In this document: piece after piece, positions 1 to 7,924 of the stretch
Layout of the letters: each line of letters starts with the position of its first letter
How positions within the stretch are numbered: position 1 is the first letter of the stretch
Origin: JAYFQF01 sp034927285
GTDB taxonomy: Bacteria > Bacillota > Peptococcia > DRI-13 > UBA5745
Assembly (NCBI GenBank): GCA_034927285.1
Contig: JAYFQF010000031.1
Location: 1-64,000, forward strand
Direction of reading: 5' to 3'
DNA length: 64,000 nt
The notes under the pieces: model-generated
What the model saw: the letters and a program-made list of their open reading frames with translations, nothing else
Told to the model about the DNA's origin: nothing
The model's database searches: none
Made by a program: the position numbers and the translations under genes

Positions 1-76
1 AGAGAGGCGAAAGCCTCCCTGTAGAGGGACGTCTGCCGGTTGACTGCCGTTCCTTTCCCGGAGCGGCAAATACACC

Positions 77-556
77 TTATTCCTTTTCCGTGCTTTCCTC
101 TTCCTCTGCTTCCTCTTCTTCGGAGCAGCCGCATTCGCAGCTTTCACCGCACATATCGCTGGAAAATACCACGGCGTCACAATTGGGGCAAAGCACCTCC
201 ACGTCGCCGTCGCCTTCCCAGAGAACTTCCGGATCAAAGCAGACCATCTCACCGCAGTTGGGGCATTTTACGTCGACGAACTCATCTTCTTCCTCAGCTT
301 CGTCATCTTCTTCGTCTTCATCCTCATCATCCTCGGCAAAACCAAGGATTTCTTCTACTTCATTTAAATCTTCGTCCAAAGCTTCCACGAATTCTTCCAG
401 CTCTTCATGATCATCCTTGACTTCTTCCATCTCTTCGACTATATCCTCCAAAAGGCCCAGAAGAGCGTCGAACATCTTTCCTTCCTTGGTTTCCATGTCA
501 AAGGAGAAGCCTTCCATCATGCCGGAGACATAGGCCACTTTTTCTTTTAAGCTCAT
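77..556 (-). CDS. CD1247-type acidic zinc-ribbon protein
   Basis: A 159-aa protein of the small clostridial family often annotated as CD1247 N-terminal domain protein; its function is not known. Residues 1-65 look like a helical domain, followed by a run of Asp/Glu and then a zinc ribbon with two CPNC knuckles about 28 residues apart (CPNCGEM and CPNCDAV). An extra CxCxC cluster precedes a Glu-rich tail. The start ATG at 556 has GAGGTG upstream. It follows efp by 34 bases and is probably the last gene of the yqeG-pepP-efp transcript. Family assignment rests on recalled similarity; a general nucleic-acid or ribosome link is only guessed from the neighbours. Confidence 0.8.
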   Translation of the reverse strand: MSLKEKVAYVSGMMEGFSFDMETKEGKMFDALLGLLEDIVEEMEEVKDDHEELEEFVEALDEDLNEVEEILGFAEDDEDEDEEDDEAEEEDEFVDVKCPNCGEMVCFDPEVLWEGDGDVEVLCPNCDAVVFSSDMCGESCECGCSEEEEAEEEESTEKE

Positions 557-590
557 CTCAAAAACACCTCTTTCTTTTTACGACTTCAAA

Positions 591-1148
591 CTAGGCTCTG
601 CTGACGTAATTTCCTGTTCGGGTATCAATGATCAGGACATCTTCTTCATTCACGAAGAAGGGGACCTGGACCACCACGCCGGTTTCCATAGTGGCGGGCT
701 TGCTGCCGCCGGAAGCGGTGTCTCCCTTTATGCCGGGGTCTGTGGCGACAACCTTCAATTCAACCTGTTTAGGCAGATCTATACCGATAACTTGTCCCTG
801 ATAAAAAAGGATGCCGGTGGACATGTCTTCCTTCAGGTACTTGGGGGCGTCTTCCAAAAGGCTTTCCATCAACGTCACCTGATCATAGGTTTCCGTATCC
901 ATAAAGGTCCAGTTATCGCCCTCTTTATACAGGTATTGCATCTCTTTCCGCTCCACGTGGGCCTTCTGGAATTTTTCTCCCGGGCGGAAGGTTTTTTCAA
1001 TTGTGGTGCCGCTTTTCAGATTGCGGAGCTTGCAACGGACAAAAGCCGCTCCTTTTCCCGGTTTTACATGCTGGAACTCCAACAAGGTAACCACATCGCC
1101 ATCCAGTTCGAAAGTCAGACCGGTGCGAAAATCTGAAGTAGAAATCAT
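591..1148 (-). CDS. efp: Elongation factor P
   Basis: EF-P enters the ribosomal E site and relieves stalling on polyproline stretches. The 185-aa length is normal, with the N-terminal KOW-like domain, the loop KPGKGAA carrying Lys32 (the residue that is post-translationally modified in many bacteria), and two OB domains ending in the EDVLIIDTRTGNYVSRA signature. AGGAGG lies just before the ATG at 1148. It sits 52 bases after the Xaa-Pro peptidase gene, the usual Firmicute pairing. No modification enzyme gene is visible in the window. Confidence 0.97.
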   Translation of the reverse strand: MISTSDFRTGLTFELDGDVVTLLEFQHVKPGKGAAFVRCKLRNLKSGTTIEKTFRPGEKFQKAHVERKEMQYLYKEGDNWTFMDTETYDQVTLMESLLEDAPKYLKEDMSTGILFYQGQVIGIDLPKQVELKVVATDPGIKGDTASGGSKPATMETGVVVQVPFFVNEEDVLIIDTRTGNYVSRA

Positions 1149-1200
1149 GAATAAACTCCTCCTAGCATTGCCTCGATTAGTGTCTCATAAACATAGTGTA

Positions 1201-2322
1201 TCAAATCATCGTAATATCTTCCAGTGCTTTTGTAAACTTTGTTAAAAATCTGCAAGTTTTTTCGGTTATCACGCAGGTATCCTCAATACGCAGCCCTCCC
1301 CATTCCGGCAGATAAATTCCCGGCTCCACTGTCATCACCATGCCGGGAGCCAGGAATTCCTGGGGCGCCAGTGGGCTGAAGCGGGGCTCCTCGTGGATTT
1401 CAAGGCCCAGACTATGGCCCAGTCCATGGCCGAAATAACGGTCCAGGCCGATTTCTTTCAGATAGTTTCGGGCCACGGCGTCGATTTCCCGCAGAGCTTT
1501 ACCCGGGGCCAAAGCGGCCAGGGCCGCTTCCTGGGCCGCCAGCACCGCCAGATAACGGTCCTTTTGCAGCGGCTTGGGCTTGCCCAAAATAAAGGTCCTG
1601 GTCATGTCCGAATGATAGCCCTGATAAACGGCGCCAAAATCGATCGTCACCATATCCCCTTTCCTCAGGAGCTTTTCGCCGGCCAGGCCATGAGGCAGCG
1701 CCCCCCTGAGGCCCGAGGCTACGATGGTGGGAAAAGAGGGTCCTTCGCTGCCCAGCAGGGCCATACGGTATTCCAGCTCCGCAGCAAGGCGTTTTTCCGT
1801 AATTCCCGGCTTCAATAAAGGCAGGACCTCTTCCAGGGCCTGGTCGGCGATAGAGCAGGCCTTGCCGATCAATTCCAGCTCGGCCTGGTCTTTGATCCGG
1901 CGCATCCGCACCGTGGGGCTGGCCATGGCTGCCATGGCTTCCTCCGGTCTTACCCCCGCATTGACCAGCTCTTCATGGAGCCGCCGGTAAGTAGCCACGT
2001 TTAACGACAAAGGGTCATAGCCCAGGCAGCCCGGTCCCTTACCGGCAGCGATTTCCGCTGCCCCGGTGATCAGGCGGCTTTCCAGTACCTCCCAGCCCGG
2101 GGCCTGCTGAAGAGCCTGCTCCGTATACCGGGAATCCGTAAGCAGTATCCGGCAGTCGGGTCCGGCCAAAAGCCAGGTGGAATCGCCGCGGAAGCCGGAA
2201 AGATAATGGATATCTTCTTCCTTGGTCAACAGATAAGCCTTGAGCGTCAATCCCGCTTTTTCCGCTTCCTCAGGAAGTATCCGGCAAAATTCCTGAAAGC
2301 GCTTTTCATAATCAATCCTCAT
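1201..2322 (-). CDS. Xaa-Pro aminopeptidase (M24B)
   Basis: A 373-aa cytoplasmic metallopeptidase that removes an N-terminal residue preceding proline. It has an N-terminal creatinase-like domain (about 1-140) and a C-terminal pita-bread domain with the five metal ligands: Asp in DFGAVYQGYHSDMTRT (two Asp), His in GHGLGHSLG, Glu in TVEPGIY and Glu in GGLRIEDT. The ATG at 2322 overlaps the end of yqeG by 11 bases and its GGAGG lies inside yqeG, so translation is probably coupled. It is the yqhT/papA-type gene that precedes efp in many Firmicutes. Whether it is strictly Xaa-Pro specific cannot be told from sequence. Confidence 0.93.
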   Translation of the reverse strand: MRIDYEKRFQEFCRILPEEAEKAGLTLKAYLLTKEEDIHYLSGFRGDSTWLLAGPDCRILLTDSRYTEQALQQAPGWEVLESRLITGAAEIAAGKGPGCLGYDPLSLNVATYRRLHEELVNAGVRPEEAMAAMASPTVRMRRIKDQAELELIGKACSIADQALEEVLPLLKPGITEKRLAAELEYRMALLGSEGPSFPTIVASGLRGALPHGLAGEKLLRKGDMVTIDFGAVYQGYHSDMTRTFILGKPKPLQKDRYLAVLAAQEAALAALAPGKALREIDAVARNYLKEIGLDRYFGHGLGHSLGLEIHEEPRFSPLAPQEFLAPGMVMTVEPGIYLPEWGGLRIEDTCVITEKTCRFLTKFTKALEDITMI

Positions 2323-2830
2323 CGGGTCCTCCTACCGGCCGGCGAAAAATCTGCTTTACGCCGATCAGCCTTTCCATAAACCGCAGCACCTTGGTGCCGC
2401 CATATTCATGATCTTCCAGCGGCGGAATCAGGACAGTGGTGCAGCCGGCCAGATTTCCCCCTAAAGTATCGGTAAAGATCTGGTCGCCGATGGTCATTAC
2501 CTGGGAGGGTTCGAGCCCGAGCTTTTTCAGGACTCGCTTATATCCCGCCGGGAAGGGTTTTTTCGCCTGGAAAACCGCTTCCAGGCCGGCGCACTGCGCC
2601 GCTTTTCTGGCCCTGGATCCACTGGCATTGGTAAACAGCAGCACCCTTATGCCGTTGGTACCGGCCCGGGCAAAGAAGTCCCGGGCATCTTTCGTGATCC
2701 GGTTTTCCCGCCAGGGAGAAATCGTATTATCCAGATCAATCAACACCGCCCGGATCCCCTTTTCATACCAAAAGCCTATGTCCAGGTCCGCCAGCCGGCC
2801 TACCACCAGGTCCGGTTTCAGCAAAGCCAC
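2312..2830 (-). CDS. yqeG: YqeG-family HAD IIIA phosphatase
   Basis: A 172-aa HAD-superfamily protein of the YqeG type. The nucleophile motif is IDLDNT, motif II lies at LLFTNAS, the Lys is in the AKKPFP segment and the motif III acid is in TIGDQIFTD. The start is GTG at 2830 with AAAGGAG about 11 bases before it. The family is probably an acid phosphatase; the substrate is unknown. It is the first gene of a four-gene unit ending at 77 and has a promoter candidate at 2869-2897. Confidence 0.9.
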   Translation of the reverse strand: MALLKPDLVVGRLADLDIGFWYEKGIRAVLIDLDNTISPWRENRITKDARDFFARAGTNGIRVLLFTNASGSRARKAAQCAGLEAVFQAKKPFPAGYKRVLKKLGLEPSQVMTIGDQIFTDTLGGNLAGCTTVLIPPLEDHEYGGTKVLRFMERLIGVKQIFRRPVGGPDED

Positions 2831-2868
2831 GTCTCTATCTTCTCCTTTCCCGCTTAAAGTCCTTATCC

Positions 2869-2897
2869 AGTATAGCTTTTTCCAGAAAGCTCGGCAA
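2869..2897 (-). promoter_or_regulatory. Promoter of the yqeG-pepP-efp unit
   Basis: Read on the minus strand: -35 TTGCCG, a 17-base spacer and -10 TATACT, about 40 bases before the yqeG start codon. No experimental support. Confidence 0.5.
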
Positions 2898-2939
2898 GAC
2901 GCCCCCGGGGAATTTTTTTCTTCTTTTTTTTCGTCCAGG

Positions 2940-2968
2940 CAATATCCTGGAATTTTGTCATAAGGATA
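2940..2968 (+). promoter_or_regulatory. Possible sporulation (sigma-E/K type) promoter of sigK
   Basis: An ATA-containing -35-like box near 2941-2946 and CATAAGGATA at 2959-2968 resemble mother-cell promoter boxes, 50 bases before sigK. The spacing is about 12 bases, slightly short for sigma-E, so this is weak. Confidence 0.3.
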
Positions 2969-3018
2969 ATGACAGGAACGAAAGAAAAGAGGCCGTCTGA
3001 CTACCGGAGGTGGAGATT

Positions 3019-3723
3019 ATGCTTATGGGCGCCGTGATCATCGGCTGCGCGGCGATATTGAACAGCCTTATTCTGGCCGCTTATTTACTGAGCAGCAACA
3101 GCTTCCCTCAGCCCTTATCCGAAGAGGAGGAGCAGCTCTGGCTCAAAGCCATGGAAGCGGGTGATCCCGACGCCAGGAATATCCTGATCCAGCACAACCT
3201 GAGGCTGGTGGCTCATATTGCCAAAAAATTTGAAGGCAGATACGAGGACAGGGATGATCTGATTTCCATCGGCACCATCGGCCTGATCAAAGCGGTCCAG
3301 ACTTTCAACGACAGCAAAGGAATCAAGCTCAGTACCTATGCTTCCCGCTGTATCGAAAATGAAATCCTGATGTTTTTCCGGGCCAACCGCAAAAACCGCG
3401 GTGAAATTTCCCTTTATGATTCCATCGGCACCGACCGGGAAGGCAACTCCGTTTCCTTGATCGACGTCCTGGGCACCGACGGCGATGTGGTAATCAATGA
3501 AGTGGAAAACCGCCTGGAGTTCGGCCGGCTGCTGAATCAGATCCAGCAGCTTTCCGAGCGGGAAAGGCAAGTGATCAGCTGGCGATTCGGGCTTTTGGAC
3601 GGTAAGCGCCGCACCCAAAAGGAGGTGGCCCAGGATCTGGGAATTTCCCGTTCCTATGTGTCGCGTATCGAAAAGAAAGCCATCAAAAAAATCATCGCAG
3701 GTCTGAACGGCAAAAACAATTAA
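3019..3723 (+). CDS. sigK: RNA polymerase sporulation sigma factor SigK
   Basis: The late mother-cell sigma factor, which directs coat and cortex gene transcription. The 234-aa protein starts with a hydrophobic pro-sequence (about 1-24), as in pro-sigma-K that is cleaved by SpoIVFB. The SFPQPLS junction follows, then region 2 (HNLRLVAHI, DDLISIGTIGLIKA, STYASRCIENEILM) and region 4 with a C-terminal HTH (GISRSYVSRIEKKA). GGAGG at 3006-3010 places the start at ATG 3019 rather than the in-frame GTG at 3010. The gene is continuous: no skin-type insertion splits it. It is monocistronic and ends at a shared terminator. Confidence 0.95.
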   Translation: MLMGAVIIGCAAILNSLILAAYLLSSNSFPQPLSEEEEQLWLKAMEAGDPDARNILIQHNLRLVAHIAKKFEGRYEDRDDLISIGTIGLIKAVQTFNDSKGIKLSTYASRCIENEILMFFRANRKNRGEISLYDSIGTDREGNSVSLIDVLGTDGDVVINEVENRLEFGRLLNQIQQLSERERQVISWRFGLLDGKRRTQKEVAQDLGISRSYVSRIEKKAIKKIIAGLNGKNN

Positions 3724-3808
3724 GGAGAAAGAGGTGATGCCGGTAAAATGTCAGGCCGCCGGGTATGCCGCATTCGCATCCTCTCCCGGCAGGCTTGGGC
3801 CGTCTGTG

Positions 3809-3847
3809 AAAAAAGAAGACGCCGCAAATAACGGCGCCTTCTTTTTT
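3809..3847. terminator. Bidirectional terminator between sigK and the spore protein
   Basis: A 10-bp stem (GAAGACGCCG with CGGCGCCTTC, one wobble), a 7-base loop, A-tract on the left and T-tract on the right. It serves the convergent sigK (+) and spore protein (-) genes. Confidence 0.8.
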
Positions 3848-3880
3848 CACTGCTTTTTAAAGGTGGTGGTTTCAGACCGA

Positions 3881-4114
3881 TTACTGCATCTGGCTGTTCT
3901 TCATATGCTCTTCAGCATACTGAACCAGCTTCTTGGTCATGTAACCGCCAACATAACCGTTCTGACGGGAGGTCAGGTTGCCTTTGTCAGTAGAGTTGTA
4001 GTTGGCTAAACCCAATTCAGTGGCAGTTTCGTTTTTCATGTTCTTCAGCAGCTCTTTGCTGGAGCTGTTGGTCAGGGAAGTGGTACTGCCGGTAGAGTTG
4101 ATTTTGTTCTGCAT
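3881..4114 (-). CDS. Alpha/beta-type small acid-soluble spore protein
   Basis: A 77-aa DNA-binding spore protein that coats forespore DNA and protects it from UV and heat. The conserved blocks are visible: NETATELGL, which contains the germination-protease cleavage context, and the C-terminal block GNLTSRQNGYVGGYMTKKLV. Its N-terminal 25 residues are Ser/Thr/Asn-rich. TAGGAGGC precedes the ATG at 4114. It is monocistronic, convergent with sigK, and has a sigma-G-like promoter at 4155-4185. Several paralogues usually exist per genome; only one is in this window. Confidence 0.93.
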   Translation of the reverse strand: MQNKINSTGSTTSLTNSSSKELLKNMKNETATELGLANYNSTDKGNLTSRQNGYVGGYMTKKLVQYAEEHMKNSQMQ

Positions 4115-4154
4115 GATAAGTAGCCTCCTAAAAATAGAGTTTTTTTTACACCCA

Positions 4155-4185
4155 TAGCATTTGCAAAACCAAAAAGCTTATGTCA
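4155..4185 (-). promoter_or_regulatory. Sigma-G-like promoter of the spore protein gene
   Basis: On minus: TGACATA, 17 bases, then AATGCTA, resembling the forespore sigma-G boxes (TGAATA and CATACTA). It ends 40 bases before the start codon. Match is partial. Confidence 0.4.
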
Positions 4186-4245
4186 GAAACTATTTGGCAA
4201 AATTGGCATATTCCTGAAAAAGCTTTTTTTAAAATAAAAATAATG

Positions 4246-4274
4246 TTGCTTGTCCCGGGAAAGCATAGTATAAT
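4246..4274 (+). promoter_or_regulatory. Sigma-A promoter of the RCKP mini-protein
   Basis: TTGCTT, 17 bases, TATAAT. Just downstream lie inverted repeats: TAATAA/TTATTA separated by 6 bases, and AGTAA-TGG-TTACT between 4290 and 4303, which may be an operator. Confidence 0.6.
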
Positions 4275-4317
4275 AAATACAGTTATTATTAGTAATGGTT
4301 ACTAAGGAGGTGTTCCT

Positions 4318-4440
4318 GTGGCTCTGTTTAAATGCAGTGTCTGCGGCTGGGAAAAAGAAACCCGCTGCCGTCCCGGCAAATGTGCCGAATGCGGCGCCGG
4401 AAAAGAGGCCATCGTTAAGGTGGAGGCAGAAAAAAAATAA
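4318..4440 (+). CDS. RCKP-type rubredoxin-like mini-protein (40 aa)
   Basis: A 40-aa zinc- or iron-knuckle protein starting at GTG 4318 with AAGGAGG seven bases upstream. It has the pattern FKCSVCGW then TRCRPGKC and AECGAG: two CxxC pairs plus the Cys of the RCRPGKC signature that gives this family its name. It is probably a single-metal tetracysteine fold; function is unknown. It has its own promoter and is followed at once by a terminator, so it is a one-gene unit. It is too short for routine gene finders. Confidence 0.8.
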   Translation: MALFKCSVCGWEKETRCRPGKCAECGAGKEAIVKVEAEKK

Positions 4441-4452
4441 ATTTATCGGGAT

Positions 4453-4502
4453 AAAAAATGCTCCGGAAAATCCCTTGGGGGTTTTTACCGGAGCATTTTT
4501 TC
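4453..4502. terminator. Bidirectional terminator (mini-protein / PBP)
   Basis: ATGCTCCGG pairs with CCGGAGCAT around a 21-base loop, with AAAAAA before and TTTTTT after. It ends both the plus-strand mini-protein and the minus-strand PBP gene. Confidence 0.8.
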
Positions 4503-4505
4503 GTT

Positions 4506-6203
4506 TTAAACGCCTTGTCCCGCGGCATCCATCTCCGATACAAGATATTCCGCGATCTGCTTAAAAACCGCGGCGGCTTCCCTGCCGCCCGCCAGCCCTT
4601 TTACCTGTCCCTGGAGATCGGCTTCCACCATAACGGCCACGGCATAGCGGGGCTTTTCCGCCGGCAGGTAACCGCAATACCAGGCGATGACCCGGCCGTC
4701 GGCGCCGGCCTGAGCGGTGCCGGTCTTGGCGGCGGCGCTGCTGTCTTTCGGCCGCCCGCTTTTGGCCGTACCGCTTTTGGCGGCACTGCGTAAAGCGTCC
4801 TGAAGCAAAGCGGCGGTTTCCGTACTCAGCACCCGGTTCCGCCGCCGGTTTTTTACCAGCGGTGTCCGGGTGCCGTCCTGATCCACGGCAAACATCACGC
4901 TGACCGGTTCCAGATCCAGACCGCCCCGGCCGATACAGGCATAAATCCTGGCCATCTCCAACGGGCTGACCATGATTCCCTGCTGGCCGATGGAAGTATT
5001 GGCCATAAGCATCGGCGTGGCCTGTTCATTAAAAAAGCGCTTGAGGCCGAAAGCGTCGCAAAGCCCGGCCATAGCCGCCGCTCCCCCCTCCTTTTGCAGC
5101 AGGCTGATAAAATAGCCGTTGCAGGAAACGGACAGGGCCTGGCGAAAATCCACGGTGCCATGGCGGCTGACGCAGCCGATGGCCTGGCCTCCTGAAAATC
5201 CGTAGCTCCCCTGACAATTATAGGTATAGGACGAAAGGTCCCCGATAAGCCCGGCTTCCAGGGCGGCGGCGGCGGTCATCACTTTGAACACGGAACCGGG
5301 ATAAAACCGTCGGGCCGTGGCCCGGTCGATGAGCTGGTCGCCGCCGTTCAGGTACTGGCTGATCCGGTTTTGGTCAAAATTCGGCCGGCTTACGGAGGCC
5401 AGCACCTCGGCGGTATCAATGGATAATACCACCGCCGCGCCCTTGCTCATATAGGCGTCCGCCGCCTGCTCCGCAGCCTTTTGCAGGCCGGCGTGGACGG
5501 TGGTGACAATATCCCGGCGGCTGACGTCCTGGGAGGGCTCCTGAGGCGTTACCAGCCCCTGAAGCATTTTTCCCCAGGCATCCCGGACGCCGCCGATCAC
5601 CAACTCCGGCTCCTGTCCCTGCAAAAGTTCGTTATAATCTTTTTCCAGGCCGAAAATCCCCTTGGCTTCCGCTTTAACCATATAGCCCGCCAGATGGCGG
5701 GCCAAAGAATCCGGTCCATAACGCAGCTTAACCGGCAAAACGCTTAATCCGGGGATGTAGGCTTCCTCCACTCGCCGCAAAAAGCGCTGATCCTCCAGCT
5801 GATAGTAGATCTGCCAGCTTTTGCCGGCCTTCAGCGTCTCCAGAGAATCCAGATCCAAGGCCTCCAGCAGGTCTTGCTCCAAGCCGGCTTGCCTGATGGC
5901 GTCAAGATTCAGGTTGGCAGGAAACACCACCAGCCGGCTGGCAATCCTGCTGTCGGTAAGGCTCTCTCCCTGCCGGTCAAGAAGCTCCCCCCGTTGATAT
6001 TCTTCAGCGGAAAAACTGGCGTCCCAACGCCGGGCCGCGCTTTCCGCCAGGCTTTTTCCTCTGCCGGCGCCGCTGCCCAACTGGATATAGGCAAGACGGC
6101 CCAGCAAAATGCAATGCATCAGAATCACCATCGCGGCCACCAGCTTGATCCGGCCGGACTTTGGTCCGCGGAAAAACAGCTTTTTTCCCTTTACTTTTTC
6201 CAA
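4506..6203 (-). CDS. Class B penicillin-binding protein (transpeptidase)
   Basis: A peptidoglycan DD-transpeptidase anchored by one N-terminal membrane helix. The classic RGELLDRQG dimerisation-domain entry motif follows the anchor. The active-site triad motifs are GSVFK (SxxK), SCN (SxN) and KTGTAQ (KTG). No PASTA domains are present. The frame is open to a TTG at 6311, but GAGGTG six bases before a TTG at 6203 (6201-6203) gives a far better start (565 aa), placing the membrane helix near the N terminus. Its position after the U32 gene matches the pbpI locus of Bacillus. It could be a cell-wall or sporulation PBP; sequence does not decide. Confidence 0.9.
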   Translation of the reverse strand: MEKVKGKKLFFRGPKSGRIKLVAAMVILMHCILLGRLAYIQLGSGAGRGKSLAESAARRWDASFSAEEYQRGELLDRQGESLTDSRIASRLVVFPANLNLDAIRQAGLEQDLLEALDLDSLETLKAGKSWQIYYQLEDQRFLRRVEEAYIPGLSVLPVKLRYGPDSLARHLAGYMVKAEAKGIFGLEKDYNELLQGQEPELVIGGVRDAWGKMLQGLVTPQEPSQDVSRRDIVTTVHAGLQKAAEQAADAYMSKGAAVVLSIDTAEVLASVSRPNFDQNRISQYLNGGDQLIDRATARRFYPGSVFKVMTAAAALEAGLIGDLSSYTYNCQGSYGFSGGQAIGCVSRHGTVDFRQALSVSCNGYFISLLQKEGGAAAMAGLCDAFGLKRFFNEQATPMLMANTSIGQQGIMVSPLEMARIYACIGRGGLDLEPVSVMFAVDQDGTRTPLVKNRRRNRVLSTETAALLQDALRSAAKSGTAKSGRPKDSSAAAKTGTAQAGADGRVIAWYCGYLPAEKPRYAVAVMVEADLQGQVKGLAGGREAAAVFKQIAEYLVSEMDAAGQGV

Positions 6204-6317
6204 AAAAAACACCTCGGCAGTAGTTTTGCCAAGGCGCGGGGTTTTCAGCCCCTGCAAATATTGAAAAAGTGAGTTCAAAAAAAGAGGAAAATTCCGGGAA
6301 ACCTTTTCCAAAACAGC

Positions 6318-6602
6318 TTACCGGGAGCTTTCGCCGTTTTCTTCGGGACGGCAGTCCAGCTCCTGCAAAAGCCGCAGAACCTGGGCCTCGGCTTCCGGCG
6401 TGCAGAGGGCTCTGAGCCGCCCCGCCGTCTTGTCCACCGTGGACACCATGGCCAGATGGCCTATCGACTCAAAGATTTTGGTTATAAACGCAATGCGCTC
6501 CTGCCGGGCAAAAAAATACACCGTCAGTGAATCTGCCGGATTCCGGGCCTTTACCCCGCCGCTATCCTTCCGAAGTTCTCCGAAAGCCGCCATTTTTTTC
6601 AT
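6318..6602 (-). CDS. DUF4911 domain protein
   Basis: A 94-aa protein resembling the small DUF4911 family that accompanies U32 genes in Clostridia. The core from about residue 25 alternates beta and alpha (LTVYFFARQERIAFITKI, AMVSTVDKTAGRLRAL), like an ACT- or ferredoxin-like fold, apparently sensing or binding something small. AGGAGG inside the end of the U32 gene is seven bases before its ATG; only one base separates the two genes, so translation is coupled. Function unknown. Confidence 0.65.
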   Translation of the reverse strand: MKKMAAFGELRKDSGGVKARNPADSLTVYFFARQERIAFITKIFESIGHLAMVSTVDKTAGRLRALCTPEAEAQVLRLLQELDCRPEENGESSR

Positions 6603-6603
6603 A

Positions 6604-7830
6604 TCAGGCCCTCCTGACCAGGGTCCAGGGAGAAACCCGCCGGTCTAAAGAGATGGTGAGGCGCTGCTGCGGATGAGGCGCCGAATCCACCTTCTCCCCT
6701 GCTTCCGTGCGCAGATCCTTTGCCTTAGCCAGGAAATTCGGCCCCGAAGGCGGTACGAACTCCAGGTCCTCCCCCGCCAGAAAACGGTTTCGCTGCTGGA
6801 TCAGCGCCCGACCGGTATCTTCATCATAATCCAGTACCAGACCGACGAAATCATGGCTTTTACCGTCTTCATTGGAGCGGAGATTAATGCCGGCGTCCTG
6901 AAAGTCCTGGCCCAGAAAAAATCCTGTGGTATATTCCCGGTGACTGATCCGGCAGATCTCCCGGACCCAGTGCTCCTGCAGCCGCCAGGAGGCGGGATCT
7001 TTTTCATAGGCGTCCAGAGCTTCCCGGTAAACCTTGGTGATCGTGGCCACGTAATGGGCGCTCTTCATCCGTCCTTCGATTTTCAGGCTGCAGACGCCGG
7101 CCTCATCCAAAAGGGGCAGGGACTGCAAAAGGCACATGTCTTTGGAATTAAAAATATAGCTGCCCCGCCGGTCTTCCAGCACCGGGAAAAACTGGCCCGG
7201 CCGCTTTTCCTCCATCAGCTGATAATTCCAGCGGCAAGCCTGGGCGCAGGCCCCCTGATTGGCGTCCCGGCCCGTCAGATAATTACTTAACAGGCATCTG
7301 CCGGAGTAGGACATGCACATAGCGCCGTGGACGAAAGCCTCCAGTTCCATCTCCGGTTCCTTTTGGTGGATCTCCCTGATTTCCTGCCAGGAAAGCTCCC
7401 GGGCCAGCACCACCCGCTCGGCTCCCTGACTGCGCCAGAAGCGCACCGCCTGATGGTTGGTGGTATTGGCCTGAGTGCTGATATGCAGCGGCACCGGCAG
7501 CCAGGGACCTTCCAAGGCAATCTCCCGGGCCAGCAAAAAGACCCCGGGATCCGTGACGATCAAAGCGTCCGGCTGCAGGCGGCAGAGACTGCGCAGATAA
7601 TCGGGCAACCCTTGCAGATCCCGGTTCCTGGCATATATATTAACGGTGACGTAGACCTTCACCTGGTGGGCGTGAGCAAAATCCAGAGCTTCAGCCATTT
7701 CTTCCAGGCTGAAGTTATCGGAAAAGGCCCTCAGCCCATATTCTTTTCCCGAAAGATATACGGCGTCGGCGCCGAAAATCACCGCCGCTTTTAATTTTTC
7801 CATACTGCCCGCCGGGGCCAACAGTTCCAT
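6604..7830 (-). CDS. trhP: U32 family protein, tRNA U34 hydroxylase TrhP type
   Basis: A 408-aa protein of the former peptidase U32 family. YrrO/TrhP members hydroxylate tRNA uridine-34 on the way to methoxy- or carboxymethoxy-uridine, using prephenate. Seen here: a TIM-barrel N terminus starting MELLAPAGS, the signature EAFVHGAMC...SGRC, and further cysteines in QGACAQAC that bind an iron-sulfur cluster, then a C-terminal beta domain. AAAGGAG precedes the ATG. The partner genes yrrN and yrrM seen in Bacillus are absent here. The hydroxylase role is inferred from family and gene order. Confidence 0.85.
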   Translation of the reverse strand: MELLAPAGSMEKLKAAVIFGADAVYLSGKEYGLRAFSDNFSLEEMAEALDFAHAHQVKVYVTVNIYARNRDLQGLPDYLRSLCRLQPDALIVTDPGVFLLAREIALEGPWLPVPLHISTQANTTNHQAVRFWRSQGAERVVLARELSWQEIREIHQKEPEMELEAFVHGAMCMSYSGRCLLSNYLTGRDANQGACAQACRWNYQLMEEKRPGQFFPVLEDRRGSYIFNSKDMCLLQSLPLLDEAGVCSLKIEGRMKSAHYVATITKVYREALDAYEKDPASWRLQEHWVREICRISHREYTTGFFLGQDFQDAGINLRSNEDGKSHDFVGLVLDYDEDTGRALIQQRNRFLAGEDLEFVPPSGPNFLAKAKDLRTEAGEKVDSAPHPQQRLTISLDRRVSPWTLVRRA

Positions 7831-7879
7831 CTGAACGCTCCTTTATCTGTGTCTGTCTTTGTCTGCTTACCCGGACCGG

Positions 7880-7920
7880 GCAAGGAAAACGGGAAATCCG
7901 GAAGGCTCCCGGATTTCCCG
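7880..7920 (-). terminator. Terminator after mltG
   Basis: A perfect 12-bp stem (7890-7901 with 7909-7920) and 7-base loop, followed on minus by TTTTCCTT, only 4 bases past the mltG stop codon. It separates mltG from the U32 gene. Confidence 0.85.
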
Positions 7921-7924
7921 CCGC

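Noticed and set aside
1..76. Hairpin AGGC-GAAA-GCCT at the left edge as terminator of the efp unit
   Set aside because: The stem is short and any T-run would lie outside the window, so it cannot be judged.
3019..3723. Skin-type element splitting sigK
   Set aside because: The sigma-K reading frame is continuous from pro-sequence to HTH.
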